DNA of 64,000 nucleotides, taken from positions 372,001-436,000 of the forward strand of contig NZ_PDEQ01000003.1 of assembly GCF_002554795.1 (NCBI RefSeq). The letters run 5' to 3'. Below are positions 16,816 through 26,360 of the stretch, in pieces. This DNA is from Longibacter salinarum. GTDB taxonomy: Bacteria > Bacteroidota > Rhodothermia > Rhodothermales > Salinibacteraceae. How positions within the stretch are numbered: the stretch's first letter is position 1; the number at the start of each line of letters is the position of its first letter. Under the pieces are notes generated by a model that did no database searches, had not been told where the DNA came from, and was given only the letters and a program-made list of their open reading frames with translations. A program made the position numbers and the translations under genes.

Positions 16816-19449
16816 ATGAAGCGTTTAGTCGTCGTCGAGTCGCCGACGAAAGCACGTACGATCCGAAATTTTCTCCCACGCGACGGCTATCAGATTGAGG
16901 CCAGCATGGGACATATCCGCGATCTCCCGGCATCTGCGAAGGAAATTCCGAAGGATGTGAAGGGGGAAGATTGGGCCCGCCTTGGCGTAAAGATCGAAGA
17001 CGGTTTCGAGCCGCTGTACATCGTCCCGTCCCGTAAAAAAGATGTCGTCAAGCAACTGCGCGACGCCATTTCTGATGCCGACGAACTCTACATCGCGACG
17101 GATGAAGACCGCGAAGGGGAGTCGATCGGATGGCACCTGGTGAAGGTGCTCGATCCGGATATTCCGGTGCGCCGCATGGTCTTCCACGAAATTACGAATG
17201 AGGCCATCCAGCGGGCGCTCACAGAGACGCGGGATATCGACATCGACCTCGTCGAAGCGCAGGAAACGCGGCGCATTCTGGATCGGCTGGTCGGGTACAC
17301 GATTTCGCCGCTCCTCTGGCGCAAGATCAAGCCGAAGCTGTCGGCCGGCCGCGTGCAGAGCGTGGCGGTGCGTGTTCTCGTGATGCGTGAGAAAGAGCGC
17401 GTGACCTTCGTTCCGTCGGAATACTGGGACCTGAAGGCCCAAATGTCCAAGTCCGGTCTCGACTTCGAGTCGGAGATGACTCACCTCGGTGGTGTTCGTC
17501 TCGCTTCGGGTCGCGACTTCGATCCGGACACCGGCCGCCTGAAGGATGGTATTACGGAAGGGGAGGACGTTCTCCTCATGGACGAGATCCAGGCGACGGC
17601 GCTGGCGGAGCAACTGCCAGCGGAGACGTGGCGCGTTGCAGACGTGAAGACGCGCGACCGCACGAAGTCGCCGTACGCTCCGTTCATTACCTCCACCCTC
17701 CAGCAGGAGGCGAACCGAAAGCTCGGTCTGTCGTCGAGCCGGACGATGAGCATTGCCCAGAAGCTGTACGAGAACGGGCACATCACCTACATGCGTACCG
17801 ACTCGACCAACCTGTCGAAGGAGGCGATTCAGGGCGCGCGCAAGGCGGTCGTCGATCGGTATGGAAGCGACTATCTGAACGACGACGTCCGAGAGTATAG
17901 CTCGGCGAAGAGTGCGCAGGAGGCCCACGAGGCGATTCGTCCCGCGGGTTCCGAAATGAAAACGCGCAAGGATCTGGGGCTCTCCGGGATGGCCGGGCGC
18001 CTGTACGATCTGATCTGGAAGCGTACCGTGGCGACGCAGATGGCTGAAGCCAAGATCCGGTACACCAATGTGTACTTTGAAGCCGGCGAAGGAGACGAAG
18101 CCGCCCGCTTCCGCGCATCCGGCAAGGAAATCGTTTTCCCGGGCTTCTTCCGCGCATACGTCGAGGGATCGGATGATCCGGAGGCCGATCTGGAAGATCG
18201 CGAGCGTCCACTACCGAGCTTCAACGTGGGAGAAACGTCGGAGCCGAGCGGCGATGGCGCCCCGGATTCCGTCTTTAATGTCGACGACATCGAGCCGATC
18301 GGCCATGAGACGAAGCCGCCATCGCGCTATACGGAGGCGACGCTCGTCAAGAAACTGGAGGAGGAAGGCATCGGCCGTCCATCCACCTACGCGTCTATTA
18401 TCGACACCATCCAGAAGCGCGGATACGTGCGAAAGGAAGGATCGGCTCTCGTCCCAACGTTCACGGCGTTCGCGACGAATAACCTGATGGAGAAGCAGTT
18501 CGAGCGGCTGGTGGACACCCACTTTACCGCCGAGATGGAGGACGCCCTTGATGACATTGCTCGCGGTGCGCAGGACCCAGATCCGTATCTGAAGTCCTTC
18601 TACCTTGGCGACGAAGGCATCGAGCCGCGCGTTGAGAAGGGAATGGACGAGATTGATCCGAAGCAGATTTCGGAGATCTCGTTTCCGAAGCAGTGGGGCG
18701 ACTACGTCGTGCGCGTCGGCAAGTACGGTCCGTACGTTGAGGGGCCCCTGGAGGATGGATCGGACGATACCGCCACGGCATCGCTTCCGGAAGATCTCGC
18801 GCCTGGTGATACCTCGAAGGACAAACTGAAGGACATCCTGGAGGAGGCCAATAAGGGGGACCAGGTGCTCGGCATTCACCCCGAGGCCGATATGCCGGTG
18901 ATCCTGAAGTCGGGACCCTACGGCCCGTACATTCAGCTCGGCGATGATGACCAGAAGGGCAAGCCGAAGCGCGTATCGCTACCGCCGGGAGTTTCGCCGG
19001 AAGATGTCGACTTTGAGCTTGGCAAGAAGATCATCAACCTGCCTCGCGTTATCGGAGAGCACCCGGAGACCGGGAAAGAGATTGACGCGGCCATCGGGCG
19101 GTACGGTCCGTACGTCCGGCACAAGAAGAAAGGGAAGTTTACCTACGCCTCGCTTAAAGACAGCGACAATGTTCTCGACGTCGGGCTCGATCGAGCGCTC
19201 GAACTCATCGAGGAGAAAGAGGCGAAAAACAAACCGCAGCGCGTCCTGGGCGACCACCCGGAGACCGGCGAGCCCGTGGAGCTATGGAAAGGCCGCTACG
19301 GCCCGTACGTCAAGCACAAAGGCACCAATGCCTCGCTGAAAGACGGCCAGACGATTGAGGATCTGGAAATGGATGAGGCGATCGAGCTGCTAGATGCCAA
19401 GTCCAAGAAAAAGGGCAAGAAGAAAAAGAAGAAGGGTAAGAAAGCCTGA
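16816..19449 (+). CDS. topA: DNA topoisomerase I (type IA)
   Basis: About 877 residues. The ATG at 16816 (MKRLVVVESPTKARTI) is the natural start; an earlier in-frame codon at 16729 would add an unrelated 29-residue extension. The Toprim motifs are VVESPTKA and DEDREGESIGWHL. The active-site region GHITYMRTDSTNLS places the catalytic Tyr near residue 325. The C-terminus has four degenerate repeats of the form G-[KR]-Y-G-P-Y-V in place of zinc fingers and ends in an unusually Lys-rich tail. The enzyme relaxes negative supercoils. It is monocistronic with a strong terminator. Confidence 0.97.
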   Translation: MKRLVVVESPTKARTIRNFLPRDGYQIEASMGHIRDLPASAKEIPKDVKGEDWARLGVKIEDGFEPLYIVPSRKKDVVKQLRDAISDADELYIATDEDREGESIGWHLVKVLDPDIPVRRMVFHEITNEAIQRALTETRDIDIDLVEAQETRRILDRLVGYTISPLLWRKIKPKLSAGRVQSVAVRVLVMREKERVTFVPSEYWDLKAQMSKSGLDFESEMTHLGGVRLASGRDFDPDTGRLKDGITEGEDVLLMDEIQATALAEQLPAETWRVADVKTRDRTKSPYAPFITSTLQQEANRKLGLSSSRTMSIAQKLYENGHITYMRTDSTNLSKEAIQGARKAVVDRYGSDYLNDDVREYSSAKSAQEAHEAIRPAGSEMKTRKDLGLSGMAGRLYDLIWKRTVATQMAEAKIRYTNVYFEAGEGDEAARFRASGKEIVFPGFFRAYVEGSDDPEADLEDRERPLPSFNVGETSEPSGDGAPDSVFNVDDIEPIGHETKPPSRYTEATLVKKLEEEGIGRPSTYASIIDTIQKRGYVRKEGSALVPTFTAFATNNLMEKQFERLVDTHFTAEMEDALDDIARGAQDPDPYLKSFYLGDEGIEPRVEKGMDEIDPKQISEISFPKQWGDYVVRVGKYGPYVEGPLEDGSDDTATASLPEDLAPGDTSKDKLKDILEEANKGDQVLGIHPEADMPVILKSGPYGPYIQLGDDDQKGKPKRVSLPPGVSPEDVDFELGKKIINLPRVIGEHPETGKEIDAAIGRYGPYVRHKKKGKFTYASLKDSDNVLDVGLDRALELIEEKEAKNKPQRVLGDHPETGEPVELWKGRYGPYVKHKGTNASLKDGQTIEDLEMDEAIELLDAKSKKKGKKKKKKGKKA

Positions 19450-19475
19450 CGCTTCGTCGCCAGGGCTGATATCAA

Positions 19476-19510
19476 GCGCCGTCTTCCAACTCGGAGGACG
19501 GCGCTTTTTT
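19476..19510 (+). terminator. Rho-independent terminator after topA
   Basis: A 12-bp stem, GCGCCGTCTTCC with GGAGGACGGCGC, has a five-base loop and a run of six T. It lies 27 bases after the topA stop. Confidence 0.95.
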
Positions 19511-19698
19511 GTATGAAAGTGTGGACGTATTAACGTGTGCCGCAAAACGACGTCGACAGAGCCGGACCACGGAAACGTTCACGAACAAAACCAGCGTCAC
19601 ACGGCCGTGCGACGCTGTTAGGCTTGGTATCTCTGCATTCTGCCCGCCGACCCTGCCCACTTTCAAACCTCGACACGTCCTACCTTCAAACCCAAACC

Positions 19699-20706
19699 TT
19701 ACCGTCCGATGCCTTCCTCGCCCTCCTGGAGCGAGTAGAGAATATTGAGGTAGCTCTCGTACCGACGTGCGTGGATTTCGCCACGGTCGACGGCATCCTT
19801 GACGGCACATCCCGGTTCGTGATCGTGCGTGCAGTCCTGAAACTTGCAGTCGTCAAGGTAGGGGACGAACTCGACGAAGAAATGTGCGAGATCGGCTGGG
19901 TGCAACTCTAAAATGCCGAACTCGCGAATGCCCGGCGTGTCGACGATGAAGCCGCCGCCGGAAATCGGGTGAAGCTCGGCGAACGTCGTGGTGTGCTTTC
20001 CTTTCTCCGTTTTCTCGCTCACCTCCCCGGTTTCGACATCGAGTCCTGGCTCGATCGCGTTTAAAAGACTCGACTTTCCGGCCCCGGACGGTCCCGCAAC
20101 GACGCTAATCTTGTTCTCTAGACGGTCGCGTAGGTCCTCAATCCCCGTTTCTTCCGTCGCACTCGTTCGAAGTACCGGATACCCGAGCTCGTCATACATC
20201 TCAGCGATGTCTTCAATTTCCTCTGCATCCGCTTCGTCGAGCAGATCGATTTTGTTCAGGATGATCCCGGCGGGGACGTCGAACATGTCCGCCGAGATTA
20301 GAAATCGATCGATGAAGCCGGGATTGAGTTTGGGCATGCGGACCGCCTGTACCGCCCACGCGAAATCGACATTTGCGACAATAACATGCTCCTGGCCCGC
20401 TCGGCGACCCGCGGCGCGGCGGCTCAGCTTGGTCTCGCGCTCGTGAATGTCGATAATGAAGCCCGTGTCGTCGTCCTCGTTTATTCGGATCGTCACACGG
20501 TCACCGACGGCCACGGGGTTTGTCTGATCGGCCTCCTGCTGCTCCAGCCGGAATTTTCCTCGCACCCGAGATGGGATGGTGCGATCGCCGACCTGCACCT
20601 CGTACCAGCTACCCGTAGATCGCGTTACGACACCGTCGAGCAGGTTCGGTGCATCCGTGGATGCGTCGTCGGTTCGAGGGCTGGAAGAGGAGGTTGCGTC
20701 GCTCAT
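19699..20706 (-). CDS. rsgA: Ribosome small-subunit GTPase RsgA
   Basis: About 335 residues from the ATG at 20706; upstream in-frame codons to 20880 are non-homologous. RsgA is a circularly permuted GTPase that matures the 30S subunit. It shows the N-terminal OB fold (VVTRSTGSWYEVQVGDRT), G4 as LNKIDLL, then G1 as GPSGAGKSSLLNAI and G3 as DTPGIREFG, in permuted order. A C-terminal zinc knuckle CKFQDCTHDHEPGC follows. The C-terminal helix ends in YSLQEGEEGIGR. It is divergent from the small genes that follow. Confidence 0.95.
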   Translation of the reverse strand: MSDATSSSSPRTDDASTDAPNLLDGVVTRSTGSWYEVQVGDRTIPSRVRGKFRLEQQEADQTNPVAVGDRVTIRINEDDDTGFIIDIHERETKLSRRAAGRRAGQEHVIVANVDFAWAVQAVRMPKLNPGFIDRFLISADMFDVPAGIILNKIDLLDEADAEEIEDIAEMYDELGYPVLRTSATEETGIEDLRDRLENKISVVAGPSGAGKSSLLNAIEPGLDVETGEVSEKTEKGKHTTTFAELHPISGGGFIVDTPGIREFGILELHPADLAHFFVEFVPYLDDCKFQDCTHDHEPGCAVKDAVDRGEIHARRYESYLNILYSLQEGEEGIGR

Positions 20707-20912
20707 TAAAGCATCGACGAAAGAAAGGAAAACGGAGCGAGAAACAGTCTGTCGACGTGCTACGTCTAGTCGGTGAAACGGCGGGAGACTTCGAAGACCG
20801 CATCGAGGCCATACGCGATCGGTGTGTCGACGCGATCGGCTCGTTGCCGCAGCAGTACATTCCGCGTGTACAGCACGCATACGACGCTCTCTAGATCCAA
20901 TCTGACGGATCC

Positions 20913-21371
20913 ATGACTACATCAGGCTCCTCGCACTCTTCTCCTCACGAACACGAGTCCCATCACTCCGAAGATGACGCTCACGAGACCTCGTCCACGC
21001 GCGACGATTCGTATCGGCGCATGCGAGACGAATTTGACGGCATGGGCATCGAGAAGCAGGCGACATTTCTTGTTGATGCTACGGTGTCGTTGCTTGCACG
21101 GGGCATCGAGTCAGCCGGGCGCGCAATCGCTTCCGAAATAGACAAGGCGACGAAGAAACGACGCGAAAAGGCAAATACGTCGACGGGCACGGGCGAGCAG
21201 GGGACGGCCCCGGGCAGCGAACCTGGATCCCCATCGTCCCGTTCACCAGGAGCATCTGACGCTTCTGATCCGTTGTCGGCCCCCAATGCTCCGGATCCGG
21301 GGGACGAACCTCCGCATAAACAGTCGTCCGGGCCGGAAGCGGGACCGGACCAAGGTCCCGGCTCGAACTAG
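20913..21371 (+). CDS. Hypothetical protein with amphipathic helix and disordered acidic tail
   Basis: A 152-residue protein of unknown family. The first 35 residues are His/Ser/Glu-rich. A central segment, GIEKQATFLVDATVSLLARG continuing to about residue 90, should form one or two amphipathic helices ending in a basic cluster (KKRREK). The rest is a Pro/Gly/Ser/Asp-rich, probably disordered tail. The next gene, 34 bases downstream, encodes a second small helical protein, so the two probably form one unit. No function can be assigned. Confidence 0.5.
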   Translation: MTTSGSSHSSPHEHESHHSEDDAHETSSTRDDSYRRMRDEFDGMGIEKQATFLVDATVSLLARGIESAGRAIASEIDKATKKRREKANTSTGTGEQGTAPGSEPGSPSSRSPGASDASDPLSAPNAPDPGDEPPHKQSSGPEAGPDQGPGSN

Positions 21372-21405
21372 TCGACCGAATCGCAGCTAACCATCGCCTG
21401 ACGTT

Positions 21406-21645
21406 ATGGCTTCCGACCGCTCCGAAAACCGCGTCCGGTTCAGCAACCTGAACTGGCTCGGAAAGACCGTCTACGCCGGTGCCTCCGTGCTCCGCGTGGC
21501 GGCAAAGGCCATTGATAAAACCGCGGATCGTGTAAACCAGATCGCTGAGGAGTCCCGTGAGGCATACCTTCGCGAGGTGGATCCCAATATCGAAGACGCG
21601 AAGGTCATCGAAGAGACGCCGCGCGAGACGCAACGCCGGTCCTGA
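21406..21645 (+). CDS. Small helical hypothetical protein
   Basis: A 79-residue protein that I do not recognise. It contains a hydrophobic/amphipathic stretch (NWLGKTVYAGASVLRVAAKA) and a charged helix ending in acidic residues. It follows the 20913-21371 gene closely, and both are rich in Ala/Ile/Lys amphipathic helix sequence, so membrane-surface or coiled interactions are possible. The coding call rests on clean start spacing, codon use like its neighbours and the following terminator. Confidence 0.5.
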   Translation: MASDRSENRVRFSNLNWLGKTVYAGASVLRVAAKAIDKTADRVNQIAEESREAYLREVDPNIEDAKVIEETPRETQRRS

Positions 21646-21675
21646 GTGCTACCCGTCGCCTTCGACCGTTACGAG

Positions 21676-21734
21676 TCCGGTTGAGCCGGAAAAACGAAAA
21701 CGCCCCGACTGCCGCCAATAGGCCAGTCGGGGCG
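21676..21734. terminator. Bidirectional terminator between convergent genes
   Basis: Two adjacent hairpins. TCCGG-TTGAG-CCGGA (21676-21690) is followed by an A-rich stretch. CGCCCCGACTG (21701-21711) pairs perfectly with CAGTCGGGGCG (21724-21734). On the minus strand the second stem is followed by TTTTCGTTTTT, which suits lon. It also serves the plus-strand small genes. Confidence 0.85.
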
Positions 21735-21801
21735 TCCGTTTGTTCGATCGAGGTCGTCCGGCCATCATGCCCCGGGCGAACCTCGTCTCAAGACCGATTC
21801 G

Positions 21802-24324
21802 TCAGTTGACGGATGGTTCGTCCATCACGCCACTTCGGTTGTTTTGCTGGATGATCTGTTTCTCTGACTCCGGAAGGGCGAAAAACTCGGCCGGATCCTC
21901 GATCTGTTCGTCTTCGAGGACGAGATCGATGACCTGGTCCACACGCTCAACGTACGTCACGTCGATGCCATCGAGCGCTTCACCCGTAATTTCCTTCACA
22001 TCCTTCTCATTTTTCTTCGGAAGGATCACCTGGTTGATTCCCGCACGCTTAGCGGCGAGAACCTTCTCTTTGATGCCACCGACCGGAAGCACCAGGCCCC
22101 GCAACGTGATTTCACCGGTCATGGCGACGGTGTGCTTCACGCGACGCTGCGTATATGCAGACACCAGGGCGGAAATCATCGTGATTCCGGCAGATGGACC
22201 ATCTTTCGGGACGGCGCCAGCGGGGACGTGAACATGCAGGTCCCAGTACCGGAACGCGTCCTGAGGGATGCCGAGTTCGTCGGAGCGGGCTTTCACGTAT
22301 GAAAGCGCAGCCTGGCCCGACTCCTTCATAACATCGCCGAGCTGGCCGGTGAGCGTCATGCGTCCCTGGCCTTTCGAGAGCGACGCCTCGATGAAGAGGA
22401 TATCGCCACCGGTTGGCGTCCAGGCGAGGCCCGTTGCCACGCCGGGGACCTCGGTCCGTTCGGCCACTTCGGAGAAGTACTTGCGAGCCCCGAGATATTC
22501 CTCGAGGTCGTCGTCATGGATGTCCGCCGTCACGGCGTCGTCCGTAGCGACTTTCTTGGCGACGCCTCGGGTTACGGCTCCGATCGTGCGTTCGAGCTGT
22601 CGGACCCCCGACTCTCGCGTGTAGCCGTCGATCATCAGGCTGATCGCATCGTCTTCGAACTTGATTTTTTCGTCGTTCAGACCGTTTCGTTCGACTTGAC
22701 GCGGGACGAGATACTGTTTCGCAATCTGCAGCTTCTCGTTTTGCGTGTAGCCCGTGATCTCGATCATCTCCATCCGGTCGCGGAGCGGAGCCGGAATACG
22801 ATCGACGTAGTTCGCGGTCGCGACGAAGAGGACCTTCGACAGATCGTAGTCGAGCTCGAGGTAGTGGTCGTTGAACTGGTCGTTCTGCTCCGGATCCAGC
22901 ACCTCGAGAAGAGCGGACGATGGATCGCCGCGGAAGCCGGAGTCCAGCTTGTCGACCTCATCGAGCATGAACACCGGGTTGTTGGTGCCCGCTTTCTTCA
23001 GGCCTTGCAGAACGCGACCGGGGAGGGCGCCCACGTACGTGCGACGGTGTCCGCGGATTTCGGCTTCGTCCCGGACGCCGCCCAGGCTCATGCGAACGAA
23101 CTCGCGGTCGAGGGCCCGCGCGATGCTCTGGCCGAGACTTGTCTTACCGACACCGGGCGGTCCATGAAGGCATAGAATCGGCGCCTTCATGTCGCCCTTG
23201 AGCTTCAGCACCGCGAGATACTCAAGAATGCGTTCCTTGACATCCTCAAGGCCGTAGTGATCCTCGTCCAGCACGGTTTCGGCGTGCGAGATGTCGAGCT
23301 GATCCTCTGAGTACGTATTCCACGGAAGGTCGAGAATCCAGTCGACGTAGTTGCGGGTGACGGCATAATCGGGGGCCGCCGGATTCGTGCGGGCGAGGCG
23401 GTCGAGCTCGCGATTAAGGGTTTCTCGCGCCTCTTCCGGGAGGTCTTTTTTGCGGGCCCGTTTCCGCAACTCCTGAATCTCAGCATCGCCTTCCCCGTCG
23501 CCGAGCTCTTCCTGAATCGCCTTCAGTTGCTGACGAAGAAGGTATTCGCGCTGCTGCTCGTCAACGTCGGAGCGGACACGCGTCCGAATCTCTTCAGAAA
23601 GCTCCAGCACCTGCAGTTCTTCCTGCAGTTGCTTTAAAACGAGATCGGCCCGTTCCACGAGGTCGCTCGCACTCAGGATGTCCTGCTTGCGGCTCACGTC
23701 CGCCTGCAGGTTCGATGCGATAAAGTGAATCAGGAACGCCGGCGATTCGATGTTCTCGATCGCGTCGGCTGCTTCGCTGGGCAGGTTCGGCGCCTTGTGG
23801 ACGATCTGGATGGCCAACTCCTTGATCGACCGGATGCGGGCCTGGATCTCAACGTCCTCCGAGTCGGCGCTGGATTCCAGCGCATTGACCTTCGCACGGA
23901 AGTACGGCTCCTGCTGCGTGTACTCTTCGACCGCAATACGCCGTTTCCCCTGGATCACGATGGAGCGCGATCCATCGGGCATCTTGATCAGCTTCAGGAT
24001 CTCAGCGACCGTCCCAACCGGATACAGATCACCCGGATCGGGCTTGTCGATGTCAGCCGATTTTTGCGCTACGACACCGATCAGCCGGTCGTCCTCGAAG
24101 GCCTCACGGACGAGCTGGAGGGAAGCGTCCCGACCGACCGTGATGGGCAGGACGACACCAGGAAACAGGACCGTATTGCGAAGGACGAGGATCGGAAGTT
24201 CATCCGGGACCTCCGACTGCTTCATTTTCACTTCTTCGTCGGGCGTCGGCAGCGGAATCTGCTGCTCCAGATCGTTCGGCCCCTCATCATCATCGAGCAA
24301 GTCGAACAGTTCGTTCTCGTTCAT
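21802..24324 (-). CDS. lon: ATP-dependent protease Lon
   Basis: About 840 residues from the ATG at 24324 (a TTG five codons upstream is possible). The domain order is an N-terminal substrate-binding domain with VLPITVGRDASLQLV, a coiled segment (EELQVLELSEEIRTRVRSDV), an AAA+ module with Walker A GPPGVGKTSLGQSIA, and the LonA proteolytic domain with the Ser-Lys dyad in KDGPSAGITMISAL and VGGIKEKVLAAKRAGI. It degrades damaged and regulatory proteins in the cytoplasm. The length fits the family. It is transcribed alone toward the bidirectional terminator. Confidence 0.97.
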   Translation of the reverse strand: MNENELFDLLDDDEGPNDLEQQIPLPTPDEEVKMKQSEVPDELPILVLRNTVLFPGVVLPITVGRDASLQLVREAFEDDRLIGVVAQKSADIDKPDPGDLYPVGTVAEILKLIKMPDGSRSIVIQGKRRIAVEEYTQQEPYFRAKVNALESSADSEDVEIQARIRSIKELAIQIVHKAPNLPSEAADAIENIESPAFLIHFIASNLQADVSRKQDILSASDLVERADLVLKQLQEELQVLELSEEIRTRVRSDVDEQQREYLLRQQLKAIQEELGDGEGDAEIQELRKRARKKDLPEEARETLNRELDRLARTNPAAPDYAVTRNYVDWILDLPWNTYSEDQLDISHAETVLDEDHYGLEDVKERILEYLAVLKLKGDMKAPILCLHGPPGVGKTSLGQSIARALDREFVRMSLGGVRDEAEIRGHRRTYVGALPGRVLQGLKKAGTNNPVFMLDEVDKLDSGFRGDPSSALLEVLDPEQNDQFNDHYLELDYDLSKVLFVATANYVDRIPAPLRDRMEMIEITGYTQNEKLQIAKQYLVPRQVERNGLNDEKIKFEDDAISLMIDGYTRESGVRQLERTIGAVTRGVAKKVATDDAVTADIHDDDLEEYLGARKYFSEVAERTEVPGVATGLAWTPTGGDILFIEASLSKGQGRMTLTGQLGDVMKESGQAALSYVKARSDELGIPQDAFRYWDLHVHVPAGAVPKDGPSAGITMISALVSAYTQRRVKHTVAMTGEITLRGLVLPVGGIKEKVLAAKRAGINQVILPKKNEKDVKEITGEALDGIDVTYVERVDQVIDLVLEDEQIEDPAEFFALPESEKQIIQQNNRSGVMDEPSVN

Positions 24325-24792
24325 ATACCAGTTTTCCAATCACAATCAGGAATTTTAAGGGAACCGGTCGGGTTGTCCAGTAACTATCGAAAGGACGAAA
24401 ACCCGTCGCGGGTCATCTCTCGCCTCAGATGAATACCAATCAGGCAGATGATGTGCACCGGGTGCTCGGCGTGATCGTTCCGGCGATATCGGAGGCATCC
24501 GTCATCCTTCACCGGATCTGTCCATCTGACATCGTGTATGGGGCGGAGACGAAAACACGAAACCACATTTCAGAGGCGAGTAGAGGTCAAGAATCAAGCC
24601 ATCCCAAGAATACCAAGTTATTCTGACAACGTGGCAGAATGTATCAGCGGCGCGCGGAAACGATGAGGCGAATGACGGGTTCGTCGACCACGCTGTAGGG
24701 CGGCTTCGATCGACACACGTGGTGTAGTCGGTCAAGAAATGAGCTGCCGGATGATGGGCCCGATTCTGTTCTTCGTTGCCAAACCTCTCTCT
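24325..24792. promoter_or_regulatory. Divergent intergenic region between lon and the ACT-domain gene
   Basis: About 470 bases with no supportable gene. It must hold the lon promoter and the promoter of the plus-strand ACT gene. I see no CIRCE, CtsR-like or other clear heat-shock operator and no strong inverted repeat. Confidence 0.4.
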
Positions 24793-25506
24793 ATGCAAAT
24801 TCTCGATATCGTTCGTGGTGCGCTCAACGGTGCGGGGGTGACCGCCCTTCTTCTCGGTGCGCTCCGAATTCTCGATATCTGGCAGGCTCCGGTTGAGCCG
24901 TGGATCCTCCTGGCCGTGGCCGGTGCCTTTTTCGTCGCAGGCGCGTTTATCCCGGCTCAAGATACGCGGCCCGCGGAGAGCAATGAAACGATGGGTGACG
25001 CGGGTGAGTCATCGTCCGATCCGCTGGCCGAGTCGCTTGCCCAGGCGGCGGAAGCGCTGTCCTCCCGCGGTACATCCGATCTTGGCACGCTGCTTTCGGA
25101 TATGGGTCCGGTATTGCTCGACGACGAGTTTGTCTATCTGACCGTGCCGGACGATCCCGAGGAGTGGCCGGATGCACTCACGCAGGCAGAGCCTATCGGG
25201 ACCTTTCGAGAGGAGGAGGGAGAGTCGTGGATCGTGGCACGAAGCGTAGCCGACGAGGCGGAGATGACGTACGATGTCGTCTTCCGCGGTATTACACTTT
25301 CTGTGCACTCAAGCCTGACTGCCATCGGCTTCCTGGCTGTTCTGACGTTTGCTCTATCCGAGCAGGGAATTGCCGTGAATGTCGTTTCGGCAACGTACCA
25401 CGATCACCTGTTCGTGCCAAAAGAGCGAGTGCGCGAAACGATGGCTGTCTTGAAGGGCCTTCAGGCAGGCGGATCAGAGATTCAGAAGGACGTAGAGCAG
25501 GCGTAG
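24793..25506 (+). CDS. Membrane-anchored ACT-domain protein (DUF2241/ACT_7 type)
   Basis: About 237 residues from the ATG at 24793. The N-terminus has two hydrophobic stretches (VRGALNGAGVTALLLGALRI and WILLAVAGAFFVAGAFIPA), then an acidic linker. The C-terminal half matches the ACT_7/DUF2241 pattern: LTVPDDPEEWPDALTQ, TLSVHSSLTAIGFLAVLT, and the conserved SATYHDHLFVPKERV. ACT_7 proteins usually lack membrane segments and are thought to sense small molecules. The anchored form suggests a sensor at the inner membrane; the ligand is unknown. Confidence 0.75.
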   Translation: MQILDIVRGALNGAGVTALLLGALRILDIWQAPVEPWILLAVAGAFFVAGAFIPAQDTRPAESNETMGDAGESSSDPLAESLAQAAEALSSRGTSDLGTLLSDMGPVLLDDEFVYLTVPDDPEEWPDALTQAEPIGTFREEEGESWIVARSVADEAEMTYDVVFRGITLSVHSSLTAIGFLAVLTFALSEQGIAVNVVSATYHDHLFVPKERVRETMAVLKGLQAGGSEIQKDVEQA

Positions 25507-25553
25507 AGGTGGCTCCGAGAGTGAGAACATCCATCGCCCGTGAGATTCGACTA

Positions 25554-26318
25554 TCAAATCGCCCCATCGAAGAAGTCCGTCAGGTCGTCGCGGTACGAGC
25601 GACTCAGTTTTCGCTCCGTCCCGTCCTCCAGGACGACGATGAATTCGCTGTTTCCGTACGGACGCAATTCTTCGATCCGGCGCGTGTTCACGATTGTCGA
25701 TCGGTGAATCCGTAAAAAGTCGTCTGGAAGCCGCTTCGTCATCTCCGCCATCGTCTCGCGAAGCAGGTGCACAGTGCCGCTGCTGTACAGCCGAACGTAA
25801 TCGCCGGCGGCCTCCACCCAATCGATTGCTTCTGCCTGCACGAATCGGATTCGACCGCCCGATTTGATGACGAACCGGTGGTCTTCAGACATTTCGGCTT
25901 CGCTCAGCAGTGCGGCGAGGCGCTCGGTCATATCCTCGCGGTCGGTTCCCACGCGCTCCCGGCACCGCTTGATCGCTTCGACGAGTCGGTCGTTGTCGAT
26001 GGGTTTTAGCAAATAGTCCAGTGCGTGCACTTCAAACGCACGGAGCGCGTGTTCGTCGTAGGCGGTAACGAAAATAACGGGTGGCATCGCTGATGCTCCG
26101 ATCGTTTCGATCACGTCGAAGCCGTCGAGGCCGGGCATCTGGATGTCAAGGAGAACAAGGTCGGGCGAAAGCGACCGGATCGACGCGACCGCGTGTCGGC
26201 CGGAGTCGCACTCTCCGACAATCTGAACGCGAGGGATGCGGTTGAGGCGCGTGCGGAGTCCCCGTCGGGCAAGCTCTTCGTCATCTACAATCAGCGTTGC
26301 AAGCGGGCGCGGTGGCAT
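25554..26318 (-). CDS. LytTR-family response regulator
   Basis: A 254-residue two-domain regulator. The receiver domain has the acidic pair in VDDEE, the phosphoacceptor Asp near residue 58 in LVLLDIQMPGLDGFD, and the Lys in DYLLKPID. The C-terminal LytTR DNA-binding domain shows WVEAAGDYVRLYSSG, FLRIHRSTIVNTRRIEEL, and LEDGTERKLSRSYRD. It pairs with the LytS-type kinase 42 bases upstream. The target genes cannot be told from the sequence; LytTR regulators usually bind near their operon or at envelope genes. Confidence 0.93.
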   Translation of the reverse strand: MPPRPLATLIVDDEELARRGLRTRLNRIPRVQIVGECDSGRHAVASIRSLSPDLVLLDIQMPGLDGFDVIETIGASAMPPVIFVTAYDEHALRAFEVHALDYLLKPIDNDRLVEAIKRCRERVGTDREDMTERLAALLSEAEMSEDHRFVIKSGGRIRFVQAEAIDWVEAAGDYVRLYSSGTVHLLRETMAEMTKRLPDDFLRIHRSTIVNTRRIEELRPYGNSEFIVVLEDGTERKLSRSYRDDLTDFFDGAI

Positions 26319-26360
26319 AAAGCTGAGGGAACGTAGGGAAAGGGCGATGCGAACAGTAGC

